Shown here piece after piece: positions 50,030 to 58,932 of a stretch of 64,000 nt of DNA. This DNA is from PGZG01 sp046292765 (GTDB lineage: Bacteria; Pseudomonadota; Gammaproteobacteria; Pseudomonadales; Alcanivoracaceae), in assembly GCA_046292765.1 (NCBI GenBank), contig JBKBQA010000003.1, positions 124,001 through 188,000 on the forward strand, read 5' to 3'. The translations under genes and the position numbers were made by a program. Numbering within the stretch: position 1 is the stretch's first letter; each line of letters opens with the position of its first letter. The notes under the pieces are model-generated. The model was given only the letters and a program-made list of their open reading frames with translations. It was not told the DNA's origin and ran no database searches.

Positions 50030-50091
50030 GTTGTAAAAGCAGGGCTGTCAGGCTGGGTTTGGTTGGTGCTGACGGTCCTGTGCAGGCGCGA

Positions 50092-50202
50092 CGGTTGGTT
50101 TGCCTGTCCGGGGCTTATGTTTCCAAGGGAAGCACGAGTACGTCCATGTAGCTCCTCTCCGCCATCCATGGCTCCGAGGGTCCCGGAAAAGCCAATCAAC
50201 CG
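50092..50202. repeat. Structured extragenic element A between metK and ahcY
   Basis: Two arms (50092-50113 and about 50181-50202) can pair over about 20 of 22 positions counting G-T wobbles, enclosing a core. The 47-bp part 50132-50178 (starting GCACGAGTACGTCC and containing GCCATCCATGGC) recurs with 3 mismatches, inverted, at 51821-51867. The arms of the two copies differ in sequence but keep complementarity. Confidence 0.75.
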
Positions 50203-50258
50203 CAGTGCTGGCAAGTTGGGTGCGTGGTTCGCCTGACAGAAGATTTGATTTTGCCTGT

Positions 50259-50327
50259 GGTTTCGAGGGGCGCTGCAGCGGGTAACCGCGAGGCTCGAAA
50301 CACCAGGAAGAAAAACAACGGCGCCCA
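50259..50327 (+). promoter_or_regulatory. S-adenosylhomocysteine (SAH) riboswitch of ahcY
   Basis: The conserved core CGAGGGGCGCTGCAGCGG is followed by AGGCTCGAAA and AACGGCGCCCA. P1 is TTTCGAG (50261-50267) with CTCGAAA (50294-50300); an inner hairpin GCGG-GTAA-CCGC lies at 50278-50289; the pseudoknot pairs GGGCGC (50268-50273) with GCGCCC (50321-50326). It sits 28 nt before the ahcY start and should raise ahcY expression when SAH accumulates. Confidence 0.93.
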
Positions 50328-50354
50328 TTCGTCCGAAAGCGAATGGAGAACACC

Positions 50355-51743
50355 ATGAACGCAGAAGCAAAAGTAAAACAGGATTATAAAGTCGCCGATA
50401 TTTCCCTGGCCCAGTGGGGTCGCTCGGAAATCGAAATTGCCGAAACCGAAATGCCGGCTCTGATCACCATCCGTGAGAAGTATCGCGCTACCCAGCCGCT
50501 GAAGGGCGCCCGCATCATCGGCTGCATCCACATGACCATCCAGACCGCCGTGCTGATCGAAACCCTGCAGGCGCTGGGTGCCGAAGTGCGCTGGTCCAGC
50601 TGCAACATTTTCTCCACCCAGGATCACGCTGCCGCCGCCATTGCTGCCGCCGGCACGCCGGTGTTTGCCTGGAAAGGCGAAACCGAAGAAGAGTACATGT
50701 GGTGCCTGGAGCAGACCTGCCGCGACGCCAATGGCGAGCTGTGGGATGCCAACATGATCCTCGACGATGGCGGCGATCTGACCTGGCACATCCATGACAA
50801 CTACCCGCAGATGCTCGACAAGATCCATGGCATCACCGAAGAAACCACCACCGGTGTACACCGCCTGATCGAAGCGCTGCGCAAGGGCACGCTGAAAGTA
50901 CCGGCGGTGAACGTCAACGATTCCGTCACCAAGAGCAAGAACGACAACAAGTACGGTTGCCGTCACTCGCTCAATGACGCCATCAAGCGCGGCACCGACC
51001 ACCTGCTGTCCGGCAAGAAAGCGCTGGTAGTTGGCTATGGCGACGTCGGCAAGGGTTCGGCCCAGTCGCTGCGTCAGGAAGGCATGATCGTCAAGATCAC
51101 CGAGATCGATCCGATCTGCGCCATGCAGGCCTGCATGGATGGCTTCGAAATCGTCAGCCCGTTTATCAACGGTGTCGACGACGGTTCTGAAGCCTGCATC
51201 GACAAGGCGTTGCTTGCCAACACCGATCTGCTGGTCACCACCACCGGCAACGTCAACGTTTGCAACGAGCGCATGCTGCGCGCCATCAAGAAAGGCGCCG
51301 TGGTCTGCAACATCGGTCACTTCGACAACGAAATCGACACCGCCTACATGCGCAAAGCGTGGAAGTGGGAAGAAGTTAAGCCGCAGGTGCACAAGGTATG
51401 GCGCAACAAGGAAGCCAATGACTTCCTGTTGCTGCTGTCGGAAGGCCGTCTGGTGAACCTGGGTAACGCGACCGGTCACCCGAGCCGTATCATGGACGGC
51501 TCCTTCGCCAACCAGGTGCTGGCGCAGATGTACCTGTTCGATCAGGCCTATGCCAGCCACAGTGATGTGGTGAAAGCGAAGATGCTGAAGGTGGAAGTGC
51601 TGCCCAAGCATCTCGACGAAGAAGTGGCACGCTATATGGTGCAGGGCTTCGGCGGCGTGATCACCAGGCTGACCGAGAAGCAGGCGGACTACATCGGCGT
51701 TGCCGTCGAAGGTCCGTTCAAGCCGGAAAGCTACAAGTACTGA
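50355..51743 (+). CDS. ahcY: Adenosylhomocysteinase (SAH hydrolase)
   Basis: AhcY splits SAH into adenosine and homocysteine, removing the product that inhibits methyltransferases. The 462-residue enzyme has SLAQWGRSEIEIAETEMP, CNIFSTQDHAAAAIA, NVNDSVTKSKNDNKYGCRHS, the NAD-binding GYGDVGKGSAQSL and the C-terminal PFKPESYKY. I start at ATG 50355, which has GGAG 7 nt upstream, rather than 50343. An SAH riboswitch precedes it. Confidence 0.97.
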   Translation: MNAEAKVKQDYKVADISLAQWGRSEIEIAETEMPALITIREKYRATQPLKGARIIGCIHMTIQTAVLIETLQALGAEVRWSSCNIFSTQDHAAAAIAAAGTPVFAWKGETEEEYMWCLEQTCRDANGELWDANMILDDGGDLTWHIHDNYPQMLDKIHGITEETTTGVHRLIEALRKGTLKVPAVNVNDSVTKSKNDNKYGCRHSLNDAIKRGTDHLLSGKKALVVGYGDVGKGSAQSLRQEGMIVKITEIDPICAMQACMDGFEIVSPFINGVDDGSEACIDKALLANTDLLVTTTGNVNVCNERMLRAIKKGAVVCNIGHFDNEIDTAYMRKAWKWEEVKPQVHKVWRNKEANDFLLLLSEGRLVNLGNATGHPSRIMDGSFANQVLAQMYLFDQAYASHSDVVKAKMLKVEVLPKHLDEEVARYMVQGFGGVITRLTEKQADYIGVAVEGPFKPESYKY

Positions 51744-51793
51744 TTGCAGTTGCAGTCAGAACATCGTTGCAGGAAGCAGGTGATGTGAGGCTG

Positions 51794-51895
51794 CCCGAGT
51801 GGTGGCTTCCTTCCGGGACCTTCGGAGCCATGGATGGCGGAGAAGAGCTACAGGGACGTACTCGTGCGTGTCCCGGAAGGAAGCCACCACTCGGG
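51794..51895. repeat. Structured extragenic element B between ahcY and metF
   Basis: The arms 51794-51819 and 51870-51895 are perfect 26-bp reverse complements (CCCGAGTGGTGGC... with ...GCCACCACTCGGG). The enclosed core 51821-51867 is the inverted counterpart of 50132-50178 (44 of 47 identical). As RNA this would be a very stable hairpin in the ahcY-metF transcript. Confidence 0.82.
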
Positions 51896-51949
51896 TAGCC
51901 GGGTCGTTCACTGCGACCCATGCCACAGCACCGAAAAAGAGAACAAACC

Positions 51950-52780
51950 ATGAAACCCAGAATCAGTTTCGAGTTCTTCCCCCCAAAGACCGACGAAGGT
52001 CTGGAAAAACTCATTAACGTCCAGCAGAAGCTGCTGACGAAAAACCCGGAGTTTTTCTCCGTCACCTACGGCGCCGGCGGCTCCACCCGCGACCGCACCT
52101 GGACCACGGTGATGAAAGTTCGCGAGGCCGGTATTGATACCGCCCCGCACCTGTCCTGCGTCGGCCAAAGCCGCGAAGAACTGGTCGAGCTGATCGAAAA
52201 ATACCGCGAAGCCGGCATCAGACGCATCGTTGCCCTGCGCGGTGATCTGCCCTCCGGCATGGGCCATGGCCAAAGTGAGCTGCGCTACGCCGACGATCTG
52301 GTCCGTCTGATCCGCGAAATCAGCGGCGATCATTTCCACCTGGAAGTCGCCGCCTACCCGGAAATGCACCCGCAGGCGCGCTCGTTCACCGACGACATTG
52401 ATCACTTCAAACGCAAGATCGATGCCGGCGCCAACAGCGGCGTTACCCAGTATTTCTATAATGCGGAATCCTACGGTTTCTTCATGGATCAGCTGGCCAA
52501 GCGCGGCGTAAGTGTGCCGGTGATTCCGGGCATTATGCCGGTTACCAACTACGCGAATCTGGTGCGCTTTTCTGATGCCTGCGGCGCGGACATTCCCCGC
52601 TGGATTCGCAAAAAGCTGGAAGAGCTGCAGCACGACGAGGCGTCGCTCAAGGCATTCGGTGAGGAGGTGGTCACCCGATTGTGCGAACGCCTGCTCGCCA
52701 TGGGTGCGCCGGGCCTCCACTTCTACACCATGAACCAGTCCGGCCCGAACCTGAAAGTTCTCGACAACCTCGGCCTCTAG
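51950..52780 (+). CDS. metF: Methylenetetrahydrofolate reductase
   Basis: MetF reduces 5,10-methylene-THF to 5-methyl-THF for homocysteine methylation. The 276-residue FAD enzyme begins ISFEFFPPKTDEG, contains FSVTYGAGGSTRDRT, ALRGDLPSGMG, the GANSGVTQYFYN motif and ends with the conserved GLHFYTMNQ. It completes the SAM cycle cluster with metK and ahcY. The ATG follows AAAGAGAACAAACC. Confidence 0.96.
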   Translation: MKPRISFEFFPPKTDEGLEKLINVQQKLLTKNPEFFSVTYGAGGSTRDRTWTTVMKVREAGIDTAPHLSCVGQSREELVELIEKYREAGIRRIVALRGDLPSGMGHGQSELRYADDLVRLIREISGDHFHLEVAAYPEMHPQARSFTDDIDHFKRKIDAGANSGVTQYFYNAESYGFFMDQLAKRGVSVPVIPGIMPVTNYANLVRFSDACGADIPRWIRKKLEELQHDEASLKAFGEEVVTRLCERLLAMGAPGLHFYTMNQSGPNLKVLDNLGL

Positions 52781-52785
52781 CCCCG

Positions 52786-52815
52786 TGCAAGAGCGCCAGG
52801 ATTGGCGCTCCTGCA
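52786..52815. repeat. REP-like hairpin after metF
   Basis: TGCAAGAGCGCCA (52786-52798) pairs with TGGCGCTCCTGCA (52803-52815) with a single wobble. The outer part resembles the palindrome at 7511-7540 (TGTAGGAGCG). It may also terminate metF transcription. Confidence 0.6.
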
Positions 52816-52858
52816 GTAATGCCAGTAGGCTTGGGCGATACTCGCGCCGGAGCCACGC

Positions 52859-54160
52859 ATGACCAACTTGCCGATTTCCACCCACCCTTCCGTGCGCCGA
52901 CTGGCGTTTCGTCTCAGCGGCTTCGTTCGTGCACGGCTTTGGCTGCAGGTGCTGGTGGCGATGGCCATCGGCATCGCCACCGGTCTGCTGATCGGGCCCA
53001 CCGGCGGCCTGCTGGAGCCGGACACGGCAAACACGGTGTCGAGCTGGCTGGCCATGCCCGGTTACCTGTTTCTGGCCATGGTACAGATGATCGTCATCCC
53101 GCTGGTGGTGGCGTCGATCATTCTTGGCATGAGCAGCAGTGACGATATGGCGCAGTTGCGCAGCATCGGCTTGCGCACCGGCCTGTTCTTTCTTGTCACC
53201 ACCTTGGTTGCCGTCATGATCGGGCTGGCCGTGGCGCTGGTTATTCAGCCGGGAAGCTACTTGAGCGATGCGGCAGTGCCTGCAGCCGCTGCAGTGGCGC
53301 AGGCCGATACACCTTCACTGGCGGAATTGCCGGCAGAGATCATCAGCATCATTCCGACCAATCCGCTGCGCGCCAGCGTCGAGCAGAACATGCTTCAGGT
53401 GGTGGTGTTTGCGATCTTTGTTGGGATTGCGCTGGTGACGCTGGCGCCGAAGCAGGCGCAGCCGCTACTCGATCTGCTCGGTGCGATCCAGGAAGTCAGT
53501 ATGGTGGTGGTGCGCTGGGCCATGTACCTGGTGCCACTGGCCGTGTTCGGGTTGATGACGCAGCTCACCGCACGGATGGGGCTGGACGCCCTGCTTGGCA
53601 TGGGCGTTTATGTGGCGACGGTGCTGCTGGCATTGCTGATCATGTTTGCGATCTATATGGCGATATACGCGGTGCTTCGTCGTCGTTCGCCGCTGGTGTT
53701 TTTGCGCGCCAGCCGCGATGTATTATTGCTGGCATTTTCTACCTCCAGCTCCGCCGCCGTGATGCCACTGACCATTCGCACCGCCGAGGAAAAGCTGGAT
53801 GTAAAGAAGAGCATCGCACGGTTTGTGATACCGCTCGGCACCACCATCAATATGGCTGGCACCGCGTTGTATCAGGTTATCGCGACCTTGTTTCTGGCGC
53901 AGGTATTCCAGGTCGACGTTGGTCTGGCCGGCCTGATGCTGGTGGTGGTGCTGGCGGTGGGTGCGTCCATTGGCTCACCGGGCACCCCGGGGATCGGCAT
54001 TGTCATCCTTGCCATGCTGCTCGGCACCGTTGGGATTCCGGCAGAAGGGATTGCCCTGATTATCGGTGTCGATCGTATTCTTGACATGAGCCGGACCACC
54101 CTGAACGTCACCGGCGATCTGGTTGCCGCCACCGTGATCGATCAGCATTCCGCACCGTAA
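52859..54160 (+). CDS. Sodium/dicarboxylate (DAACS family) symporter
   Basis: The 433-residue membrane protein belongs to the dicarboxylate/amino acid:cation symporters. Hallmarks are the serine-rich STSSSAAVMPLTI hairpin, NMAGTALYQ, the hairpin loop GSPGTPGIGI and DRILDMSRTTLNVTGD with the substrate-binding Asp/Arg/Asn residues. Eight transmembrane helices plus two re-entrant loops are expected. Transport of glutamate, aspartate or C4-dicarboxylates is typical; the exact substrate is not decidable. An insert with AAAAVAQADTPSLAELP lies in a periplasmic loop. Confidence 0.9.
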   Translation: MTNLPISTHPSVRRLAFRLSGFVRARLWLQVLVAMAIGIATGLLIGPTGGLLEPDTANTVSSWLAMPGYLFLAMVQMIVIPLVVASIILGMSSSDDMAQLRSIGLRTGLFFLVTTLVAVMIGLAVALVIQPGSYLSDAAVPAAAAVAQADTPSLAELPAEIISIIPTNPLRASVEQNMLQVVVFAIFVGIALVTLAPKQAQPLLDLLGAIQEVSMVVVRWAMYLVPLAVFGLMTQLTARMGLDALLGMGVYVATVLLALLIMFAIYMAIYAVLRRRSPLVFLRASRDVLLLAFSTSSSAAVMPLTIRTAEEKLDVKKSIARFVIPLGTTINMAGTALYQVIATLFLAQVFQVDVGLAGLMLVVVLAVGASIGSPGTPGIGIVILAMLLGTVGIPAEGIALIIGVDRILDMSRTTLNVTGDLVAATVIDQHSAP

Positions 54161-54182
54161 GAGAGAGTGACAAGCCTGCCGG

Positions 54183-55712
54183 CTAATGCGATGGCGGGCG
54201 GAGGTGACGCAGGGCAACCGCCACCAATACTGCGGTGGCGCTGCAGATCGCCACGCCCACCCAGGCATTAACGTGCAGAGCGTCGGTGAACGCGTCCGCA
54301 GCAAGGCGTAACACCAGCTGGCCCGGTTCGCCGAGTTCTGCGGCGAGCTGCAGTGCGCCACCGAGGGTGTCGGCGGCAGCTTCGCGGCTGGCCGCATTAA
54401 CCGATTCCGGCAGGCCACCCAGCATCTCGCGTCGATAGATCATGCTGCCAATGCTGCCAATCATGGCAATGCCGAGGGCCATGCCGAGTTCGCTGGCGGT
54501 TTCGGAGGTGGCAGCGGCCGCCCCCGCTTTGTCGGGGGGTGCGGAGCTCACCACCATGTCTGTGCCAAGAATCATCATGGGCATGGCGCCGGCGCCCATG
54601 ATCACGGTGCCGACGATCAGCATCGCGGTGGCATACTCACCGCCCACTTGCGACATCAGCAGCATGCCAGCCACGGTCATTGCAAGGCCGCCACTGATCA
54701 GTGTAGCCGGAGCAATATGCCGGGACATCTTCGGTACCAGCATGGCGCCCGCTATTTGCACCACCACCGACGGCAGCATCAGTGCCCCCGCGCGCAAAGG
54801 CGACAATCCGGCCACACCCTGAAGGTACTGGAAGATCATCAGCCAGATGCCGGAAAACGCGAGCACAACCAGCAGCAGGGCAACCACCGACACGCTGAAA
54901 GTGCGGGCCCGGAACAGGTTCATATCAAACATGGGATCATCGAGATGGCGCTGCCGCCGCACAAACAGCGCGCCGATCGCGATACCGAGGAAGATCGACG
55001 CTAACGCCATGACATTGACGCCGTCGCGGGCAATATCTTTCAGGCCGAAAATCACCGCGAGCACCATGCTGACGGCAAGGATAGCACTGGGAATGTCGAG
55101 CCGGCCGGCGACGTCGTCGCGGTATTCCGGTAACAACAGCGGACCGCAGATCAGCAGCAGGATCATCACCGGTACGCCGAGCAGAAACGCCGAGCCCCAC
55201 CAGAAGAATTCCAGCATGGCGCCACCCACCAGCGGACCAATGGCGCTACCGACCATAAAGCCGGTCATCCATACAGCAATGGCGCGGGTGCGCTCGGCCG
55301 GATTGCGGAACATGTTGCGGATCAGCGACAACGTCGATGGCATCAGCGTAGCACCGGCAATGCCCAGCAGCGCCCGGTTGATGATCAGCATATTGGCGGT
55401 GCTGGAAAATGCCGCCATCACTGAAGCAATGCCAAACAGTGCGGCGCCAATCATCAGCAACCGGCGCCGACCAATGCGATCACCCAGTGTTCCCATGGTG
55501 ACCAGAAAGCCGGCGATCATGAAGCCGTAGATATCGAGGATCCAGAGCAGCTGTGAACTGGTCGGCTTCAGATCGGCACTGAGATGCGGCACGGCAAGGT
55601 GCAGCACGGTCATATCGAGCGCCAGCAACACTGTTGGCAACACCAGCACCGCCAGCGCGATCCACTCGCGCCGGCTGGCTTTTTCCTCCTTGTTCTCGAT
55701 AACCGATTCCAT
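54183..55712 (-). CDS. MFS drug efflux transporter, 14-TM (DHA2, SmvA/QacA-like)
   Basis: This 509-residue proton-driven exporter has about 14 hydrophobic segments, motif C-like GPLVGGAMLEF in segment 5 and the motif A-like GDRIGRRRLLMIGAALFG between segments 2 and 3, plus LDMTVLHLAVPHLS in segment 1, as in SmvA/QacA proteins that expel quaternary ammonium and other cations. It is the last gene of the minus-strand tetR-mfp-rnd-mfs set, 77 nt after the RND gene. Confidence 0.9.
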   Translation of the reverse strand: MESVIENKEEKASRREWIALAVLVLPTVLLALDMTVLHLAVPHLSADLKPTSSQLLWILDIYGFMIAGFLVTMGTLGDRIGRRRLLMIGAALFGIASVMAAFSSTANMLIINRALLGIAGATLMPSTLSLIRNMFRNPAERTRAIAVWMTGFMVGSAIGPLVGGAMLEFFWWGSAFLLGVPVMILLLICGPLLLPEYRDDVAGRLDIPSAILAVSMVLAVIFGLKDIARDGVNVMALASIFLGIAIGALFVRRQRHLDDPMFDMNLFRARTFSVSVVALLLVVLAFSGIWLMIFQYLQGVAGLSPLRAGALMLPSVVVQIAGAMLVPKMSRHIAPATLISGGLAMTVAGMLLMSQVGGEYATAMLIVGTVIMGAGAMPMMILGTDMVVSSAPPDKAGAAAATSETASELGMALGIAMIGSIGSMIYRREMLGGLPESVNAASREAAADTLGGALQLAAELGEPGQLVLRLAADAFTDALHVNAWVGVAICSATAVLVAVALRHLRPPSH

Positions 55713-55789
55713 GCTGATCCTGATTGCAAGAGCGGCAATCCTGTCGGGATCGATCTATCCGGTAGCGCCGTCGCTCGAATCGGACATCG

Positions 55790-58700
55790 TTACCGCGCCA
55801 GAATGGGTGCTCCCCCCGGGGCCGGGTTTTGCAAGTCGCGGCCGATGTACATGTATACGGCGGGCACCACAAACAGGGTGAACGCGGTGCCGATGGTCAT
55901 GCCGGTGGATACCACCAGCCCCATGGCAAAGCGCGCGCCGTTGCCCGGGCCGGTGGCGATCAGCAGCGGGATCATCGCCAGTACCAGTGCAGCGGTGGTC
56001 ATCAGTACCGGCCGCAAGCGAATCGAGGAGGCTTCCTCAATCGCCTGACGCCGGCTCATGCCCTGCTCCTGCAGCTTGTTGGCAAACTCCACGATCAGAA
56101 TGCCGTGCTTGGAGATCACGCCGATCAATGTCACCAGGCCAACCTGGGTGTAGATGTTCATGCTGGCACCTGGGAAGGCTTCCGCGCCCGCCATCTGCAA
56201 AAAGCCATTGATAATCGCCACCACGTTGATGGCCAGCAGCGCACCACATACCGACATCGGCACCGTCACCAGCATGATCAACGGGTCGCGCCAGCTTTCG
56301 AACTGGGCGGCAAGCACCAGATAGATAATCACCAGCGCAAAGAAGAAGCTCAGCACCAGACCGCTGCCCTCTGTTTTCAGCTGACGGGCCTGCCCGGCGT
56401 AGTCCACCGAGTAACCCGGCGGCAGAATGTCTTTTGCTGCCTGATCGAGCACGTCCAGCGCTTCGCCCAGTGACACACCCGGACGCGGCACGCCCTGCAG
56501 CGTTACCGCATTCAGCTGCTGGAATCGCTTGAGCTGCTGCGGTTCCACCGTCTCGCGCAGGCTCACCAGCGTGGCCAGCGGGATCAACTCGCCCGCGCCG
56601 GTGCGAATGTAGTACTGCTCCAGTTGCGCCGGTGTCAGACGATCGCTGCGCTGCACCTGCGGAATCACCTTGTAGGAGCGATTCTCCAGCGAAAAGCGAT
56701 TGGCAAAGCCGCCCGACAGCATGGCACCCAACTCGGCGCCGATCTGCTGCATGGAAATGCCGAGTGTGGCGGCTTTCTCCCGGTCAATCAGCACTTCCAC
56801 CCGCGGCTTGTCGATCTTCAGGTCCTTGTCGACGAAGATAAACTTGCGGCTTTGGTAGGCGCGCGTCAGGATCTGATCGGACAGCTCCAGCAGGTTCTCG
56901 AACGAGTCAGTGGAGCCGATCACAAACTGCACCGGCGGGCCACCGCCAGCGCTCGGCAGGGATGGCGGCACAAAGCTGAACATCTGCAGGCCGGCGATCT
57001 TTTGCAGCTCGCCTTCAATGTCTTGCTGCATGGCAATAGTCGAACGGTCCCGCTCGTTCCAGGAGTTCAACACAAAGCCGGCAAAGGCGCTGTTGGTGGC
57101 CGCTCCGGCGCCACCCAAACCATTTAGCAGGAACAGGTTCTCTACCTCGTCCTTGTTCTCGGCAATCCGGTTCATCTGGCGTGTGTATTTCTCAAGATAA
57201 TCCAGTGTCATGGTGGGATCGCCCTGGGCGATGGCCAGAATGAATCCCTGATCTTCCTGTGGCTCCAGCTCTTGCGGTGTGGCCAGAAACAGGAAGTAGC
57301 AGCTCACCAGTACAATGGCGCCAAAGGCGATAATCACCTGCTTTTCATCCAGAGCGCCATGCAACTTGCGCTGGTAGGCCAACCGCAGGGTCTCAAACTT
57401 ATCGTCGAGGAACTGCTCTGCCCTGCCCTTCGCTTCGCCATGGGCGTGAGACTTGAGGATCTTGGCGCACATCATCGGCGACAGCGTCAGGGCAATAATC
57501 CCGGACAGCAGCACGGCGCCGGCCAGGGAGAAGGCAAATTCAACAAACAGGGTGCCGGTGAGACCGCCGAGGAAACCGATCGGCAGGTACACCGCCACCA
57601 GCGTGGTGGTCATGGCCACCACTGGCCAGGCCAGCTCGCGTGCGCCCTGCACCGCGGCATCAACGGGTTCCATGCCCTCTTCAATATGACGGTGAATATT
57701 CTCCAGCACGATAATGGCGTCATCCACCACGATGCCGATGGCCAGCACCATGGCCAGCAGGGTCAACAGATTGATCGAGAAGCCCATCAGCAGCATCAGG
57801 AACATCGCGCCGATCAGCGACAGCGGCACCGCTACCATTGGAATCAGTACCGAGCGCATGGAGCCAAGGAAGGCGTAGATCACCACGATAACGATCAGCA
57901 CCGCCTCGATGATGGTCTTGATCACTTCGTTGATGGAGTCCTGAATATAGCCGGTGCTGTCGTAGGGAATGTCACCGACCAGGCCCTGCGGCAGCTGCGG
58001 GAAGATCTCATCTTCCAGGACCACGCGTACATCACGGATCACATCCAGTGCATTGGCGTCTGGTGCCACCTCAATGCCCATAAAGGTGGCCATGCGACCA
58101 TTGAAGGTCACCGAGGTGGCGTAGGATTCCGAGCCCAGTTCCACTTCGGCCACATCAGCAAGGCGCACGATGGCGTCGTCAGTGGCGCGTACCACCAGTC
58201 GGCGGAAATCGTCGGCATTGTTCAGATCGGTGGCAGCGGTGAGATCAATGCCGATCATGCTGCCCTTGGTGCTGCCAACGGCTGATAGCACGTTATTGCG
58301 TTGCAGTGCGCCGTATACATCGCTGGGGGTAATGCCCAGCGCTGCCATCCTGTCCGGTTGCAACCAGATGCGCATGGCAAAGGTGCGATCACCAAGAATC
58401 TGTGCGCGCTGAACACCGGCCACGGTGGTGAGTTTTGGTTGTACTACCCGCACCAGATAATCGGTGATCTGGTTGTTATCAAGCACATCCGACGAGAACG
58501 ACAGATACATGGCGGCGATGGTGCTGCCCACCGCCAGCTCCACCGTCGGCGCTTCCGATTCCTGCGGCAGCTGGCTGCGCATCTTGTTGACCTTGGCCAC
58601 AATCTGGGTGAGCGCCTGATTGGGGTCGTAGTCGAGGCGAATGTAGGCTTGAATCACCGACACACCCTGCACCGAGGTGGACACCAGATAATCGATGCCG

Positions 58701-58924
58701 TCGGCGCTGGCCACTTCCTGTTCCAGTGGCGTGGTGATAAAGCCCTGAATCAGGTTGGCATCGGCACCAATATAGACGGTGGTTACGGTAACCACGGCGT
58801 TCTGCAGCTGCGGATACTGGCGCACATTCAGTTCAAACGCGGCCCGCAGTCCCAGTAACAGAATCACCAGGCTGACCACCGTGGCCAGCACCGGCTTGCG
58901 AATAAAGATCTCGGTAAAGTTCAT
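55790..58924 (-). CDS. RND multidrug efflux inner-membrane pump (AcrB/HAE1 type)
   Basis: This 1044-residue proton/drug antiporter has the N-terminal FIRKPVLATVVSLVILLLGL segment, the proton-relay double aspartate in AIGIVVDDAIIVLENI, the second-half motif GVISKHGILIVEFAN and two large periplasmic loops. Size fits trimeric HAE1 pumps. It follows its periplasmic adaptor by 8 nt. No outer-membrane channel gene is in the cluster, so it should use a TolC-like protein encoded elsewhere. Confidence 0.95.
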   Translation of the reverse strand: MNFTEIFIRKPVLATVVSLVILLLGLRAAFELNVRQYPQLQNAVVTVTTVYIGADANLIQGFITTPLEQEVASADGIDYLVSTSVQGVSVIQAYIRLDYDPNQALTQIVAKVNKMRSQLPQESEAPTVELAVGSTIAAMYLSFSSDVLDNNQITDYLVRVVQPKLTTVAGVQRAQILGDRTFAMRIWLQPDRMAALGITPSDVYGALQRNNVLSAVGSTKGSMIGIDLTAATDLNNADDFRRLVVRATDDAIVRLADVAEVELGSESYATSVTFNGRMATFMGIEVAPDANALDVIRDVRVVLEDEIFPQLPQGLVGDIPYDSTGYIQDSINEVIKTIIEAVLIVIVVIYAFLGSMRSVLIPMVAVPLSLIGAMFLMLLMGFSINLLTLLAMVLAIGIVVDDAIIVLENIHRHIEEGMEPVDAAVQGARELAWPVVAMTTTLVAVYLPIGFLGGLTGTLFVEFAFSLAGAVLLSGIIALTLSPMMCAKILKSHAHGEAKGRAEQFLDDKFETLRLAYQRKLHGALDEKQVIIAFGAIVLVSCYFLFLATPQELEPQEDQGFILAIAQGDPTMTLDYLEKYTRQMNRIAENKDEVENLFLLNGLGGAGAATNSAFAGFVLNSWNERDRSTIAMQQDIEGELQKIAGLQMFSFVPPSLPSAGGGPPVQFVIGSTDSFENLLELSDQILTRAYQSRKFIFVDKDLKIDKPRVEVLIDREKAATLGISMQQIGAELGAMLSGGFANRFSLENRSYKVIPQVQRSDRLTPAQLEQYYIRTGAGELIPLATLVSLRETVEPQQLKRFQQLNAVTLQGVPRPGVSLGEALDVLDQAAKDILPPGYSVDYAGQARQLKTEGSGLVLSFFFALVIIYLVLAAQFESWRDPLIMLVTVPMSVCGALLAINVVAIINGFLQMAGAEAFPGASMNIYTQVGLVTLIGVISKHGILIVEFANKLQEQGMSRRQAIEEASSIRLRPVLMTTAALVLAMIPLLIATGPGNGARFAMGLVVSTGMTIGTAFTLFVVPAVYMYIGRDLQNPAPGGAPILAR

Positions 58925-58932
58925 ACCCGACC

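Noticed and set aside
51744..51949. The strong hairpin before metF as a classical intrinsic terminator or SAM riboswitch
   Set aside because: There is no T run after the stem and no SAM riboswitch core; the sequence matches the extragenic element between metK and ahcY instead.
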